In this document: piece after piece, positions 11,506 to 22,980 of the stretch
Numbering within the stretch: position 1 is the stretch's first letter
Layout of the letters: every line of letters begins with the position of its first letter
NCBI RefSeq assembly: GCF_003171515.1
Contig: NC_089394.1
Location: 1 to 64,000, forward strand
Direction: 5' to 3'
DNA from: Pyrenophora tritici-repentis
Taxonomy: Eukaryota; Ascomycota; Dothideomycetes; Pleosporales; Pleosporaceae
DNA: 64,000 nucleotides
The notes under the pieces: model-generated
The model's database searches: none
What the model was told of the DNA's origin: nothing
The model's input: the letters and a program-made list of their open reading frames with translations, nothing else
Position numbers and translations under genes: made by a program

Positions 11506-13188
11506 CTCGTCGCCGTTCGTCCACTCTACATGCCCGCGGGTTGTAGTGTTGTAATGGATCTTCAATCCATACGTCCGCAAATCCAACATCCACTGCATGG
11601 GGCTATGGCTGCCGCGCACCATGAACCGGTCCATCATCTTCTGCACTAACTGCAAACACCCCTTGGGACGCCGTCGCTGGCTTGGCCCGCTCTCGTACGC
11701 GCTGTCATCTAAGTCGTCGTCTGTCTCATCGCCGCTATCCTCCTCGGGCCCTGACATTTCTAGTCCCTTCTGCACGACCATAAACCGAGCGATCTTGATC
11801 ACCGCCGATAATATCGGCGGGTACTGCTCCGGCCCCTTCCATCCGTCCTCCTTGACGCCCAGCACCGCCAACGCGCACACCAGCGGGCTGTCATACTCTC
11901 TACGGGTGATGCGGTGGTTAAGTAATGCAATGCAAAACTCCAAACACGCTTTCTGTATCTTAGACAACTTCTTAGGCTCGGGGCCTTCTCCCTGACCTGG
12001 CTCTTCCTCAGCTACCTCTATCGCCTCGTCTATGTCGTCCATCATCTCCTCGTCCAGCTCTTCTCTCTCTTCGTCCATATCCTCGGCTTCATCTTCTTCG
12101 TCTCCCTCTATGCTCCGCTTTGCCTGTTCGATTAACACCTCCCATGCCTCTCGCTGCCGGCGCGTAAACCGATACTTGGGGCTCTTCCACCCGTGCTCTT
12201 TCTGTGTGCGTGCAAAAAACATTAACATCTGCTGCCACGGTCGTGTGTGCTTGACAATGGCGTTCTTGTCCATATACGGCTGTAACGGCTGGAACCGGGT
12301 TTGGTGCATCTCTGTGCGAATTGCCTCCAACCGTATAAACACGCCAATCCGGTCAATAATGGATGCCTGGCTGAACCGCGCCAATCCATCCATGGCTGCC
12401 CAAATCGCTGCTTCCACCGGCTCGGCCTGCTGCTCCTGCCTGGCATCTGGCTCTGCCACGGGCTCCTCGATGCACGCTAACAAATCCGGCCTCTCCATGC
12501 CCACTAGGTACGGCAACCACTGCGTCCGCTCCAGCCATGGGTTCACCTCGTCGCGCTCGCCCTCCTGGATCGTCGTCTGCGCCCGCTTCTCGATGTCTGC
12601 CCACGCCTTGGCCATCTGCTCGCCCACTCGCGCCCATGCTGCTGCCCCGTCTACGGGCACGATTTCGGGGCCTTCTCCATCCTGGCTGGGTGCCTGGACC
12701 TCAAAGTACTGCGATCCATGCCGGCTGCTGAATAATCGCTGGCAATGGACCAGCCGGTACCCCTTATCCATATGTGCCTGCACGCTCTTCTGCCTGGTTC
12801 GACTTGGCCGCCCTCGCTTCTTCCCTGCTGACCATCCTTGATGGTCCTTACGCCAATGCTTTCGTATAGCCTCCTTACTTCTTGCTACATAATAGCAGCA
12901 GCTGGAGTCAAATTGGCATAACATCCCGTCTGTATACACTGGCAATTGCCGCACAGGCTTTGGAGCACCAGTCGGCACCTCGAGCTCACTAGGGTACTGG
13001 ACTAACCCAGCCCAGCTGCGAACCTGCTGTCCAACTGCCTCAGCCTCCTTGTAACTAACCTTATGCTGCTTCTGTAGATGGCCCTCAATCTGATCTGGCC
13101 ATACTGCATATCTGCACTCTCTGCATGCCGCTACGCTGTGCTCAGGCACATGCTCGAAATACTGGCACTCGATGCTAGGTTTAGACAT
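11473..13188 (-). pseudogene. Telomere-linked helicase, OrsD-like N-terminal part
   Basis: The N-terminus has paired cysteine/histidine fingers: C-x2-C near residues 21-24 with a downstream H-x4-H, and a second C-Q-F-D-S-S-C-C with H-x4-H. This resembles the OrsD/DUF3505-type domain commonly fused to fungal telomere-linked helicases. The middle contains an acidic stretch rich in E and D around residues 370-410. The last ten or so residues are read from the inserted 128-bp element, and true coding stops at 11506. The start at 13188 is the first ATG before the double-finger motif. In the uninterrupted gene this would continue straight into the helicase, giving a protein of roughly 1,600 residues including the out-of-frame tail. 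Its role in the cell is not established by the sequence. Confidence 0.8.
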
Positions 13189-13579
13189 GTTGAAATATCG
13201 ACGCCTACCTGTTCTACTCGGCTTCTTATATACACGCGCTGTTGATCGCTCTCTCGGTGCTTACTCCGGCGGCGCGCGCGCGGCGGGGTGCCGAGCCTCG
13301 CGACCTCCTGACCCCCAGACGCGTAACCCTAACCAAGAACACCAAACCCTAAGCTCCTGAACCACATAGTCTGCTGCGCTGTAAATTCGTCAGATTGTGC
13401 GTCTACGTATGCTGAGTTATATGTCTAAATTTGGAGTAATTTCGACTATAGACTAAAAATGGGATGTACTCCTGAAGTTTAATGGGATAAACCCCTGGTT
13501 CTAGTATATACCCGCCATACGCGTACTTCTCAGCACTAACAAAAAAATGGTATATTATAACGTACCATTGAGCGCCCTG
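13189..13579. promoter_or_regulatory. Upstream region of the helicase gene, with interstitial telomere-like motifs
   Basis: No gene is visible. A GC-rich CGGCGGCGCGCGCGCGGCGG stretch lies at about 13267-13286. TAACCCTAACC at 13324-13334 and AAACCCTAA at 13344-13352 are short telomere-like motifs. From about 13380 the sequence is AT-richer and unassigned up to the Gypsy-B LTR. It probably contains the promoter for the leftward helicase gene, with TATATA at about 13231, but I cannot place a start site. Confidence 0.4.
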
Positions 13580-13777
13580 GGTTAGGGGCTGCGCAAAGTA
13601 TGCCGGTGCCTGGTAACAGGATTGTATTCGATGAAGAAGAAAGCTATCTGCAGTGCAACGATATCTATATACGTTTGGCTCGTTGTTCACGTAGCTTCTC
13701 GAAGCATCTAAAGTGCCGAGGAAGCTCCGAAGGTTCCACCGAGGATCACCATAGCATCTGGGCTCTAGCCCGTTACA
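13580..13777 (-). repeat. Gypsy-B 3' LTR (left)
   Basis: Reads TGTAACGGGCTAGAGCCC... on the - strand and matches 55339-55536 along its length. Its outer end reads CCCCTAACCC rather than the expected CCCCTTACA, so the last bases are altered or lost. On its inner side is a purine tract (GAGAGAGGAGGGGGG on the - strand) of the kind that primes plus-strand synthesis. Confidence 0.88.
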
Positions 13778-13811
13778 TTACCCCCCTCCTCTCTCTCTCT
13801 AGCGTCTGGAT

Positions 13812-13973
13812 TAGACTCCGCAACAATCAATTCAATCCGGTCACTCTCCTAGACCCACTTACCTATCTAGGTAGGGCTTAAACTCCTATAGGTAACTACT
13901 AGGCTTAAAGCGGTAATCAATCAATCCAATCTGAACCTTCTAGGACCCACTTAATTGATTGTTGCGGACTGTG
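13812..13973 (+). mobile_element. 162-bp hAT-type MITE, copy 1 (in Gypsy-B pol)
   Basis: Ends TAGACTCCGCAACAATCAAT and the complement of CACAGTCCGCAACAATCAAT, flanked by GTCTGGAT at 13804-13811 and 13974-13981. It cuts off the last few codons of Gypsy-B pol. Looks identical to the other 162-bp copies. It encodes no protein. Confidence 0.95.
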
Positions 13974-16900
13974 GTCTGGATGGATCTCGTTTGAGCCACG
14001 ACGGAATCCTGCGGGAAGCAGTCTTGTTCTAGGGTCTCGATAAGGTTCCGTGAACTGTTCCCATCGAATCTTCGCTTCAGTGTTCTCCAAATTCTCCTTA
14101 GGCTCCATTGTTGGCAGATGGTAACCCTTCCACTTCACTTCGTACCACCATTTCATTCCACGTCCGCGCCGCCGACAGATCTCTGCTAGGATATCTTCAA
14201 CTTCCCACATGTCTGCACCATCAGTGTCTACCTGGATCGGTAGTGGTTGGTCATCGTCCCTTGACTGGCTCGGTAAGGGGTCTGATGATGCCAGTCTTAA
14301 CCGGTCAACGTGGAAGACATTGTGAGGTCCTGGAGGTGTATTAAGGCGGACCGTGTGGGTGTCGATTACTTCGATTACCGTGTATTTCGCGCTTCTCCAG
14401 TCGAGTTTCTTTGATCTCCGGCCAGTGGCAAACTGTTTTCCTAACTGTACCCATACTTTGTCGCCAACGCGTAGCTGTGGTGCTTCTCGACGATTTCCGT
14501 TTGCCTGTCGTTCTTGTTCTTGCTGTGCCTGTGCCATGGATGCCTGGGCCATCTCTAGGAGTTCGCGTAGTTTGGTAACGATCGATTCAGCCTTCTCTCG
14601 GTCAGATTTCTCATGTGCGTTGTATCTCCGTCGATCGGCACCTATAGGGATCTCTAGCTGTAGAGGGTCGATGTTGTAACCATGCTGAAGGAAAAACGGA
14701 GATACTTTCGTCGTTGTTGCATCCCTTCCTTTAATCGCGATCTGCGCCAACGGGCACAGAGGTGCCCAATTGTCTTGAGCCCAATTAACGAAGGCCTTCA
14801 TGTATGTCTCCCAAGTGCTGTTCATCCTTTCCGTGGCTCCGTCGGTTTGAGGGTGAAAAGCTGTAGATATCCGCCGATTAATCCTAAGAATCTCGCAAAG
14901 CCTTCGCCAGAATACGCTAACGAACTGAGTGCCCCGATCTGATGTGATCGCATCTGGAATCCAGTGATATGCGACTACATATGTGATGAACGCTTGAACA
15001 ACTGTTTCGGTCTCAGTGTTAGCTAGCGGTATAAACACTACGTCCTTGCTTAGGCGATCGGTAACAGCCATTAGGCTCTTTTTACCATCGCTTTCTGGTA
15101 ACCCGTCGATAAAGTCGATTGAAATCTCTTTCCAGATTTGCTCTGGTACTGGCAAAGGTTTCAGTAGGCCTTGTAAGCCATCTCTCCATGGTTTCGTTCG
15201 TCCACACGTGTCGCAGTTCCGTATGTATCGTCGGATATCGTTAGACATCCCTGGCCAGAAGAAGTCTCTTGCAACCATCTTGTACGTGATCTCTCTACCA
15301 GGATGCCCTGTTGCTACAGAACCATGAATCCGCTCGATAATAGAAGTTCGCAGGGGTTCGTAGTTAGGTACCCATTTCCGGTTTCGGAAATAAAGTATCT
15401 GGTCCTTGATTTTGCATTCTGCAATCGAACATTTGATCTGGAGAGCAGCGGGAAATCTCCTTTGTTGGCTCTCTACTGCTTCGCGTGCTTCCTGATATAC
15501 TGGATCCTTTTCCACTGACTGAATCCAGAGGTTCTCAATGTCGTGTTGGCGCGGTGCATCTTCCTGGTCATTCTCTTGAGTTGCGGCAAGTAGGGCGCGG
15601 ATTCTCGTGGACATCGCTATAGTGCCTGTCGCTTTGTCCGCTTCCTCGTAATATGACGTGGTGGGCTTCAGGACTTGTATAAGCCTTCCTCGCAATCGGT
15701 CGTCGTTGGCGTCTGCAGGCAGGTCCTGCTCTCGTCGGGATAGTGCATCTGCTCGGATATTCTGCTTGCCCGGTCTGTAGAGAATCTCCATGTTGTATCT
15801 GCCTAGGATAAGCGACCATCGGACCTGTCTCTCGTTCAACATTCGTGGCTTCATAAAGTACTCTAAGTTCTTGTGATCCGTAACCACCTTGAACTTCTCG
15901 ACTGACCGAAGTTCAGCGTCCCATTCTTCTAGTCCTCGAATAACTGCAAGTAGCTCTTTATCGTGAATCTCGTAGTTGCATTCGGCAGGCGTGTTCTTTC
16001 TTGAGAAGTAAGCGCAGGGGCGCAGTATTCCGTTTTCATCGTATTGAGACAATACTCCGGCGGTGACATAACCAGACGAGTCACACTCCATAACCGTATC
16101 ACGATCTGCTTGGAACTGAGCTAACACCGGTTCTGAGATAAAGGCTTCCTTTAGCGTATTAAAGGCCTTCTGCTCTTCCGCGGTCCATCTAAAAGTAACA
16201 TTACCCGTGAGTCTTGTGAGAGGGGCAGCAATCTGGCCGAAGTTTCGGATAAATCGTCTGTAGAAGTTGGCGAATCCAAGGAAACTTCGTACTCCCTTAA
16301 CGGTTCTTGGTGCTTCCCAGTCCTTAATAGCCTTAACCTTCTCTGGATCCATGCGAATTCCTTTCCCAGCCTCAATAATAAAGCCAAGATACTTGGTAGT
16401 CTTAACTTCGAACTCGCACTTCTTGATATCAACGTATAGCCCAGCTTCTTTCAACCGTGTGAGCACCTTATCGACCTGTTCGCGGTGTTGTCGGAGAGAG
16501 CCGTTTGTGTAGATGAGGACATCGTCAAGGTACGCTGTACAGAAGTCATCTAGATATTCGCGGAGCGTCCAGTTGATGTACCGTTGAAAGGTGCTAGGAG
16601 AGTTAGCCATCCCAAACGGGGTGACTAGCCATTCGAATAGTCCAAAGCGCGTGCGGAAGGCTGTAAGCCATTCGTCTCCCTCTCGAACTCGAATCTTGTG
16701 AAAGGCTGCAATAACGTCTAGCTTTGTAAACCACTTAGCCTTCGCCACGTTGTGCAATGTCTCTTGAATGAGCGGTAGGGGATACCGATCTTTCTTCGTA
16801 AGGGCGTTCAGTGCCCGGTAATCAACGCAAAGTCGCAAACCTCCTCCTGGCTTCTTCGCAAAAAGAATCGGGGATGCAGCAGGGGAGTTACTTGCTCGTA

Positions 16901-17132
16901 TAAAGCCCTTGTCTAATAAGGATGTGAGCTCCTTCCGTAGCACTAAAAGTTCTCCTTTCGACATGTTGTATAGTGGTCCCCAAGGGGCCTCGGGCTTCTT
17001 TCCATCCTTCTCCTCAAGCTCAATCGCATGGTCGATTCCAGGACGATGGGGAGGCAATCTACTCGCTTCTTTTGGGTCGAAAAGGGCTAGGTGTTTCCTC
17101 CATTGCTTTGGGACTAACGACTTAATGTCCAC
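13917..17132 (-). pseudogene. Gypsy-B Pol: reverse transcriptase, RNase H, integrase, chromodomain
   Basis: Domains in order: a segment that leads into RT; RT with K-L-D-V-I-A-A-F-H and the catalytic Y-L-D-D; RNase H of the Ty3/Gypsy type (M-E-C-D-S-S-G, then H-D-K-E-L-L-A, then T-D-H-K-N-L); integrase zinc finger (H...H...C-D-T-C); integrase core (D-F-I-D-G-L-P, T-S-D-R-G-T-Q-F, T-E-R-M-N); and a chromodomain-like end (W-Y-E-V-K-W-K-G-Y). The frame is open upstream of the ATG to about 17160, where the 3' tail of the LINE cuts it, so protease and gag are not contiguous. The final 19 residues come from the MITE. With the MITE removed, the frame continues through the purine tract and would stop in the LTR. 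No internal stops or frameshifts are seen, so the copy is young. Confidence 0.92.
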
Positions 17133-17417
17133 CTTTGGCTTAGGGGCTAAAGCCTTGTTATTATTATTATTATTATTATTATTCCATTAGAGTCCTTTTT
17201 CAGTCAGAGACTATGTAGGACTTTGGCCGAAGGCCGTTCTATCTTGGTTTTTCTAATTTACATGGTTTTCTGGTATGGTTCGCTAATATGGTTTTTGGCT
17301 TTTCTACAAAAGATAGCTTGTATCTGTTTGTTGCCAGGTGCTAAAGAGCAGTTTGATAAGTAGAAAGAGATGTAGCAGCGGGCTCTTGTGGCAAAGGAGA
17401 GGGTTGTGGTTTTAGTT

Positions 17418-19688
17418 TTATACAGTGTCTCTCTGTAGGTCTTCTGTTGGCTGTCCTAGGTACCATTTTCTTGTTCCTATTCTGGTGCTAGTGATAAAAG
17501 CTAGGGTTGCTTCTATACCTATACTAGTGTGGAGTAGTAGTGGTAGTGTGACTGGGCGATGTTTGATTGTTTGTAGGAGCGTTTTTCGATGGTCTTTGTA
17601 TAGATGACAGTACAGTAGTAGGTGTTCTGGCGTTTGGATGTTTTGGCAGGTGCAGCGATTAGAGTCTCGTTTCTTAAATCTCTTTAGGTAGGAGTTGAAG
17701 TATCCGTGTCCTAGCTTAAGAGAGTAGAAGGCGCTAGAGGTTACTCTTTTCGTGTTCTGTGGCATTTGGATGGTTTTGCTGATTTTAAGAGGGTATTTGG
17801 CTGAGTAGGTAGCTTTGTTTAGAGCGGTTGCTCTTGCTTTGTATTTCTCATACTCTTGGCGTTGTTCCGTTTGTTGTATCCTTTTGATTGTCGTGCCCAG
17901 GTAGGCAATGCTCTTTGTTGTTGATCTGGGGTCCTCTTTGGTTGCTTCTTTTGCTAGGTAGTCTGCTCTTTCGTTTCCAACTATATCTGTGTGTCCAGGT
18001 GCCCAGAGTAGGTGGATGTTTGCTTGTTTTCGTCGGATCGTATTTGCCGCTTTTAGACATCGGAGTTGCCAATGCTGTCCTGGGTTATCTGATAGGTTTT
18101 TAAGCCTGTAGATTGCTGCTTGGTTATCTGCGTAGACCTCAAATTCCTGGTCGGTTGTAGCGTTCTTTGCTGCGTATTCGAATGCTCGTGTGATCCCTTC
18201 TAGTTCGCCGTTGTAGACTAGCTGGTATTGTCCGATATTAACTGTTTCTGAGTAGATCTCTTGCTGAGTTGAGTTGTAGACTGCTATCCCAACTCCTATT
18301 CCTTTTCCTTCTTGTGTTTGCGAGGCGTCTGAGTATATTGTCGTGTAATTGTCTAGCCTTGTTTTAATGTAGGCTTGGTGCGCATTTGCCTCCTCTTCTT
18401 TGGATTTTTGAGAGACTGTTACGGTATAGTTTAGAGTATCCCATGGCCTAAACCGGTATGGGATAGTCTGCTCTGTGTCCCTTTTGTTGTTTTTAGGAAT
18501 TGCGTTAGTAATAGTTTGTAGCTGTCTGTGCTGGTTTGGTTTCTTTGAGCGTTGGAGATTAGTTGATTGGATCCGAGTTATTGCCTTTGCAATTGGATGG
18601 GTGTTGGCTAGCAGGTTTGCTCTGCTTGCGTAGTTCCGGATAGTTGAGTTAAGCCTAATTGCTGGTGGTAGTAGGCTCGCTTCGAGGCTTGTAGGGACTG
18701 TTGGTGCTGTTCTAAACACTCCTAGAGTTTTTCGACAAGCCAGGTTGTGTAGTGACTGTAGTTTCTTTGTAGCGTAGGGTTGGTTTTGCCAGTATATTTG
18801 TGCTCCGTAGTCTGACACGCTGGTTACACATGCTAAGTATAGTTGTCTAATAGCGTGTGTTGATAGGCCGAGTTCAATGTTCGCTAGTCTTCCTAGCCTG
18901 TAGAAAGCTTGTCTGGCTTGGCTTACACGTATAGACACATGTGATTTGAATGATAGTCGGTTGTCTAGATAGATACCTAGCCACTTGACAGTATCTTTGT
19001 GTTCTATCCGGTCGTTGTTTGGGAGTATGAGGGATCTTTCTATCCTCTCCTTCTTAGCGGTGAAGTGGATTAGCTCTGTTTTGGATGTGTCGAAGATAAT
19101 GTCTAGCTGCTCTCCCTTGGCAAAGAGTGTAGCTATCTCTTTTTGCAGTGCTCTTGTATTTTTCTTTAGAGAGGTTGATGACGTAGTGAGAGATAGGTCG
19201 TCGATATACGATAGTTGAAAGCTTTGTAAGGCTGGGAATAGGTCTCGGATATAGATAAGAAAGAAGATTGGTGATATTGGGCTGCCCTGTGGAATGCCTG
19301 CTGTAATCTTGCTAAATTCTTCAATCTTATTATCGAATGCCAGTCTTAGGGTCCTGTTGGAAAGAAAGGATTTCGCCCAGCAAATTAAGCTAATTGGGAG
19401 TCCAAGTTTCTTAAGTCGGTCTAGAAATCGGTTGTGTATGACGTGGTCAAAAGCTCCTTTGACGTCCACGAACACTGTGGAAGTAATTTGGCCTTGCTGT
19501 TTTTTGTGTTGAATCTGGTCTACTAGGAGGAGAGCGGCGTCTATTGCAGATTTCTTGTTTCTACCTCCAATTTGTGAGGAGTGTAGGAGGTTTGTGGTTT
19601 CTGCTAGACTAGCTAGTCTTTTGGCGATAATTCTCTCTAGTACCTTCCCTAGGCTGTTTAAGAGAGTAATTACTCTATAAGCTTTCGG
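17418..19688 (-). pseudogene. LINE ORF2, C-terminal half: RT, RNase H, zinc finger
   Basis: Continues the RT from 20530 after the nested LINE is removed (22149-20530 is 540 codons, and 19688 follows in frame). RT motifs include F-V-D-V-K-G-A-F-D-H, G-I-P-Q-G-S-P-I-S-P and the catalytic Y-I-D-D-L-S-L. An RNase H domain follows with Y-S-D-A-S, N-G-E-L-E-G, Y-A-D-N-Q-A and W-A-P-G-H-T-D-I-V-G-N. The C-terminus carries C-T-C-x7-H-x4-C. The uninterrupted ORF2 would be about 1,296 residues. RNase H plus an apurinic-type endonuclease is the usual arrangement in the fungal Tad/I lineage. The coding sequence looks undecayed. Confidence 0.9.
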
Positions 19689-19700
19689 GAGAGAGTAGTC

Positions 19701-19702
<2 letters not shown>

Positions 19703-19732
<30 letters not shown>

Positions 19733-20529
19733 CATTAGAGTCCTTTTTCAGTCAGAGACTATGTAGGACTTTGGCCGAAGGCCGTTCTATCTTGGTTTTT
19801 CTAATTTACATGGTTTTCTGGTATGGTTCGCTAATATGGTTTTTGGCTTTTCTACAAAAGATAGCTTGTATCTGTTTGTTGCCAGGTGCTAAAGAGCAGT
19901 TTGATAAGTAGAAAGAGATGTATCAGCGGGCTCTTGTGGCAAAGGAGAGGGTTGTGGTTTTAGTTTTATACAGTGTCTCTCTGTAGGTCTTCTGGTGGCT
20001 GTCCTAGGTACCATTTTCTTGTTCCTATTCTGGTGCTAGTGATAAAAGCTAGGGTTGCTTCTATACCTATACTAGTGTGGAGTAGTAGTGGTAGTGTGAC
20101 TGGGCGATGTTTGATTGTTTGTAGGAGCGTTTTTCGATGGTCTTTGTATAGATGACAGTACAGTAGTAGGTGTTCTGGCGTTTGGATGTTTTGGCAGGTG
20201 CAGCGATTAGAGTCTCGTTTCTTAAATCTCTTTAGGTAGGAGTTGAAGTATCCGTGTCCTAGCTTAAGAGAGTAGAAGGCGCTAGAGGTTACTCTTTTCG
20301 TGTTCTGTGGCATTTGGATGGTTTTGCTGATTTTAAGAGGGTATTTGGCTGAGTAGGTAGCTTTGTTTAGAGCGGTTGCTCTTGCTTTGTATTTCTCATA
20401 CTCTTGGCGTTGTTCCGTTTGTTGTATCCTTTTGATTGTCGTGCCTAGGTAGGCAATGCTCTTTGTTGTTGATCTGGGGTCCTCTTTGGTTGCTTCTTTT
20501 GCTAGGTAGTCTGCTCTTTCGTTTCCAAC
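19703..20529 (-). mobile_element. 5'-truncated LINE inserted in the LINE ORF2
   Basis: An 827-bp piece holding only the end of ORF2 (from within RNase H), the 3' UTR and a TAA-repeat tail (about 19703-19731). It is flanked by the 14-bp string GAGAGAGTAGTCTA at 19689-19702 and 20530-20543. A truncated 5' end, simple-repeat 3' tail and a duplication of this length are the hallmarks of target-primed reverse transcription. It differs from the parent 3' end at only a few bases (for example TGTATCAGC against TGTAGCAGC), so it is recent. Confidence 0.93.
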
Positions 20530-22149
20530 GAGAGAGTAGTCTAGTTTGGATGGTTTTTTGAGAATTGCTCCTGTAGCTGCTTTCCAGCACCGAGGGTGGT
20601 ATCCGTAATTAAACAAGATTGAGTAGGCGATGAAGAGGATCTCTGGGTTGAACTTAAATGCAGCGGTTATAATATCTTGAGTAATAGCGTCAGGCCCTGG
20701 TGTACTACTTTTAACTTTACTAGAACAGGCTTGTTCTAGTTCAGAAATTGATAGTTGCGGCCAGTCCCAAATGCTCTCTTGATAGTTTAGAAAGCTTGGT
20801 AGTTCTGCTGTTGGAGGAGGAGGGAAAAGTGCTTTTCTAAAGGCCTTGCACTTTCCTTTGAATGTTTTCTCTAGTATCTCTCCTTGGATAGGTGGAATCT
20901 TTTCGACCTTTTGATCCTTTGTGTATGCCATAGCTTTGTAGATAGACTGTGGGGTTTCTTGTTCTAGAAAGCTATTCCAATGTCTCTTCTTGGCATCCTT
21001 GATTGCTCTTGCGTAGGTGTTCCGCGCTATTAAGAAGTCTTTCTTGAATAGATATGCCTCTTGGATGGACAATTGTTGCAATTGTTGTGTGTAGACTCTT
21101 TGGCAGTGAGTAAGCTCTCTTCTTAGCTTAGTAAGCTCCTGGTTCCACCAGGGTTTTGGTTTAGGACCTAGTTTGACTTTTGGGATTGCTTTGTCAGCTG
21201 CTAGTTGGATAACTTGCGTAATTGCTTCCCCTATCTCCTCTAGTTTGCTTTGAAGCTCCTGGTCCTCTTCTAGAATTAGATTCTTGCAATCTTGTTTCCT
21301 AGGGTCGTTTATCTCGCTTATGTGCTGTAGCGTGATGTTGTTTTGAATAGCCTCGTTTAGGGTTTTTTGAAAAAGTGGCCAATCCGCCTTTTTTGTGTTA
21401 AACTTGCGTTGGTTTATTGGATTGTCTACTTGGTCGGTGTCTGATCGAATTGAGAAGAGTAGGCCGTAGTGGTCAGATCCAGTCTCTGTAGTGACTTGCC
21501 AGTCAATAGCTTTGTCAGCTAGGTCTGGGGTAACTAGGGATAGGTCTAAAACTGATTCTCTTGATAGGTGTGGCCTAAAGAAAGTGCCCGTTCCTGGTGT
21601 GTTTAGAAGGCTAAGGTTTTGGCTTTCTATCCATTCTACAAATGGGGGTGCTCCTGGGCTCGTCGATGTGCATAGTGGGTCCCACCACGGGTGGTGCTCA
21701 TTTGCGTCTAGGAGTAGAATAGATGACTCTGGTAGTCTTGTGTTTGTGTTTAGAAGAACTCTTGGGATAGTCTTTATATCTCCTATACCTCTCTCGTTGT
21801 ATAGGTTGAAGATATTAAACTTATGGTTTCCTTTCTGTACTACTAGTGCTATAGCGTCTGGATCTGACGTAAAACCTTCTAGTAGGTGGGTTTCTGCTAA
21901 TAGCGTTCTAGAGATATAGAATAGCACTCTAGGGCGGAGTTTTGGTTCGGATTGTGGGAGAATTTGGAGGTATGCTGCGTGGCTAGTGGACCTAGTATCA
22001 GCGTAGTCGTTGTTTCTTGTTGGTGTGAGCCAAGGCTCTTGGACTGCAATTATATCAACCCTTAGTTCGACAGCTAGTTGAAGAGTAGACTCTGTAGCCT
22101 GGATACTCTTATTCAGATTCGCTTGGAGAATCTTAATGCTGTCTAACAT
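20530..22149 (-). pseudogene. LINE ORF2, N-terminal half: endonuclease and start of RT
   Basis: An apurinic-type endonuclease/exonuclease/phosphatase fold: L-Q-A-N-L-N-K-S at the N-terminus, A-V-Q-E-P-W, L-L-D-A-N-E-H-H-P-W-W, S-V-L-D-L-S-L-V and T-G-S-D-H-Y-G-L, all within the first 240 residues. A linker and the start of RT follow (P-G-P-D-A-I-T-Q-D). As the sequence stands the frame runs on into the nested LINE to 19966 and gives a chimeric 727-residue reading. The start codon overlaps the ORF1 stop as ATGTTAG, which suggests coupled translation of ORF1 and ORF2. Confidence 0.9.
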
Positions 22150-22720
22150 TCTGTTGTATATTGGTTCTCCTTGTTTGTTATAGCTGCGAGGACTTCACAG
22201 TCTCTGCTATTAGCAAAGTGAGGTTCTTTGCAGTTTGAGCATTTTGGGAGTGTATGGATACAAGGCTTCCCACTTGTCGTGCAGGTGGAGCATTTATGCT
22301 GCGATGTAGGGTGGGTCCCCGCACATAGCTGGCATGCTGTTTGGTTCCGGCATTTAAGCTTTGTATGGCCAAAGCCTTGGCAGTTGTCGCATTGGGTAGT
22401 AGCTGGAATACTTCTATACTTTTCAGTACGGAGGCTCTCTCCAAGGATAATGATCCTCGCTCCTAGTTTCTTTGCTTCAGCTTCTGTTTTAAGAGCAATA
22501 ACAATAGAGCTGTTTTGCTTGTTCTTCCAGTCTTTTGTAAGCCAGTAGGAGTTACCAACTATTTGTAGTCCTTTGTTGTATGTAGGGATTTCAGTTTGAA
22601 GGATTTCTAGCGTGTCTGCTCCTTCAAAGGTTGTAGGGACGTTGTGGACTATGACTTTTGTCCAAGATTCTAGTGGTTGAGCGTGTTTGATGTTAAAGAG
22701 ATCCATCCAGATGTTGGATT
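22143..22720 (-). pseudogene. LINE ORF1, C-terminal half with zinc knuckles
   Basis: Contains C-D-N-C-x4-H-x4-C, C-Q-L-C-x4-H-x6-C and further cysteine clusters (C-S-T-C, C-S-N-C-x3-H). These are Gag-like nucleic-acid-binding motifs typical of ORF1 in this LINE group. The N-terminal half is 21 kb away at 44064-44601 because Copia-1 inserted between them with the duplication GCTGG. Removing Copia-1 joins 44064 to 22720 in frame and gives a protein of about 371 residues. Confidence 0.9.
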
Positions 22721-22725
22721 GCTGG

Positions 22726-22914
22726 TGTCAGATTTTTATGGATGGGATCAAGTGTGTATTCTCTGTGTCTGTCTACGGCTCTGTCTGTGGGAGGTGGCCT
22801 CGCCTCGGGCTTGGCAGTGCTAAGTCCCGGCGCTAGCCCTGGTTTGGGGGTCTCATGTCCTTCCCCAACCACCATCGGCTCGATCATGGAGCAAAACCTC
22901 GCCTCAATCTGACA
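22726..22914 (-). repeat. Copia-1 3' LTR
   Basis: 189 bp, TGTCAGATT...AATCTGACA on the + strand. I find no difference from 43875-44063 by eye, so Copia-1 inserted recently. Confidence 0.95.
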
Positions 22915-22980
22915 CACCCCCTCAGCTCGGCGCTCCTCGGCAGCCTGAGGTGGAGTGGTCTTTGCGACATTCATACCGGA

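Noticed and set aside
13575..13590. GGGTTAGGGG at the outer end of the left Gypsy-B LTR as a telomere-healing scar
   Set aside because: AGGGG is part of the LTR itself, so only a few bases are unexplained; too weak to claim.
19966..22149. A 727-residue chimeric LINE protein (endonuclease joined to RNase H tail)
   Set aside because: The join is created by a nested LINE insertion with target duplication, not by a functional fusion or internal deletion.
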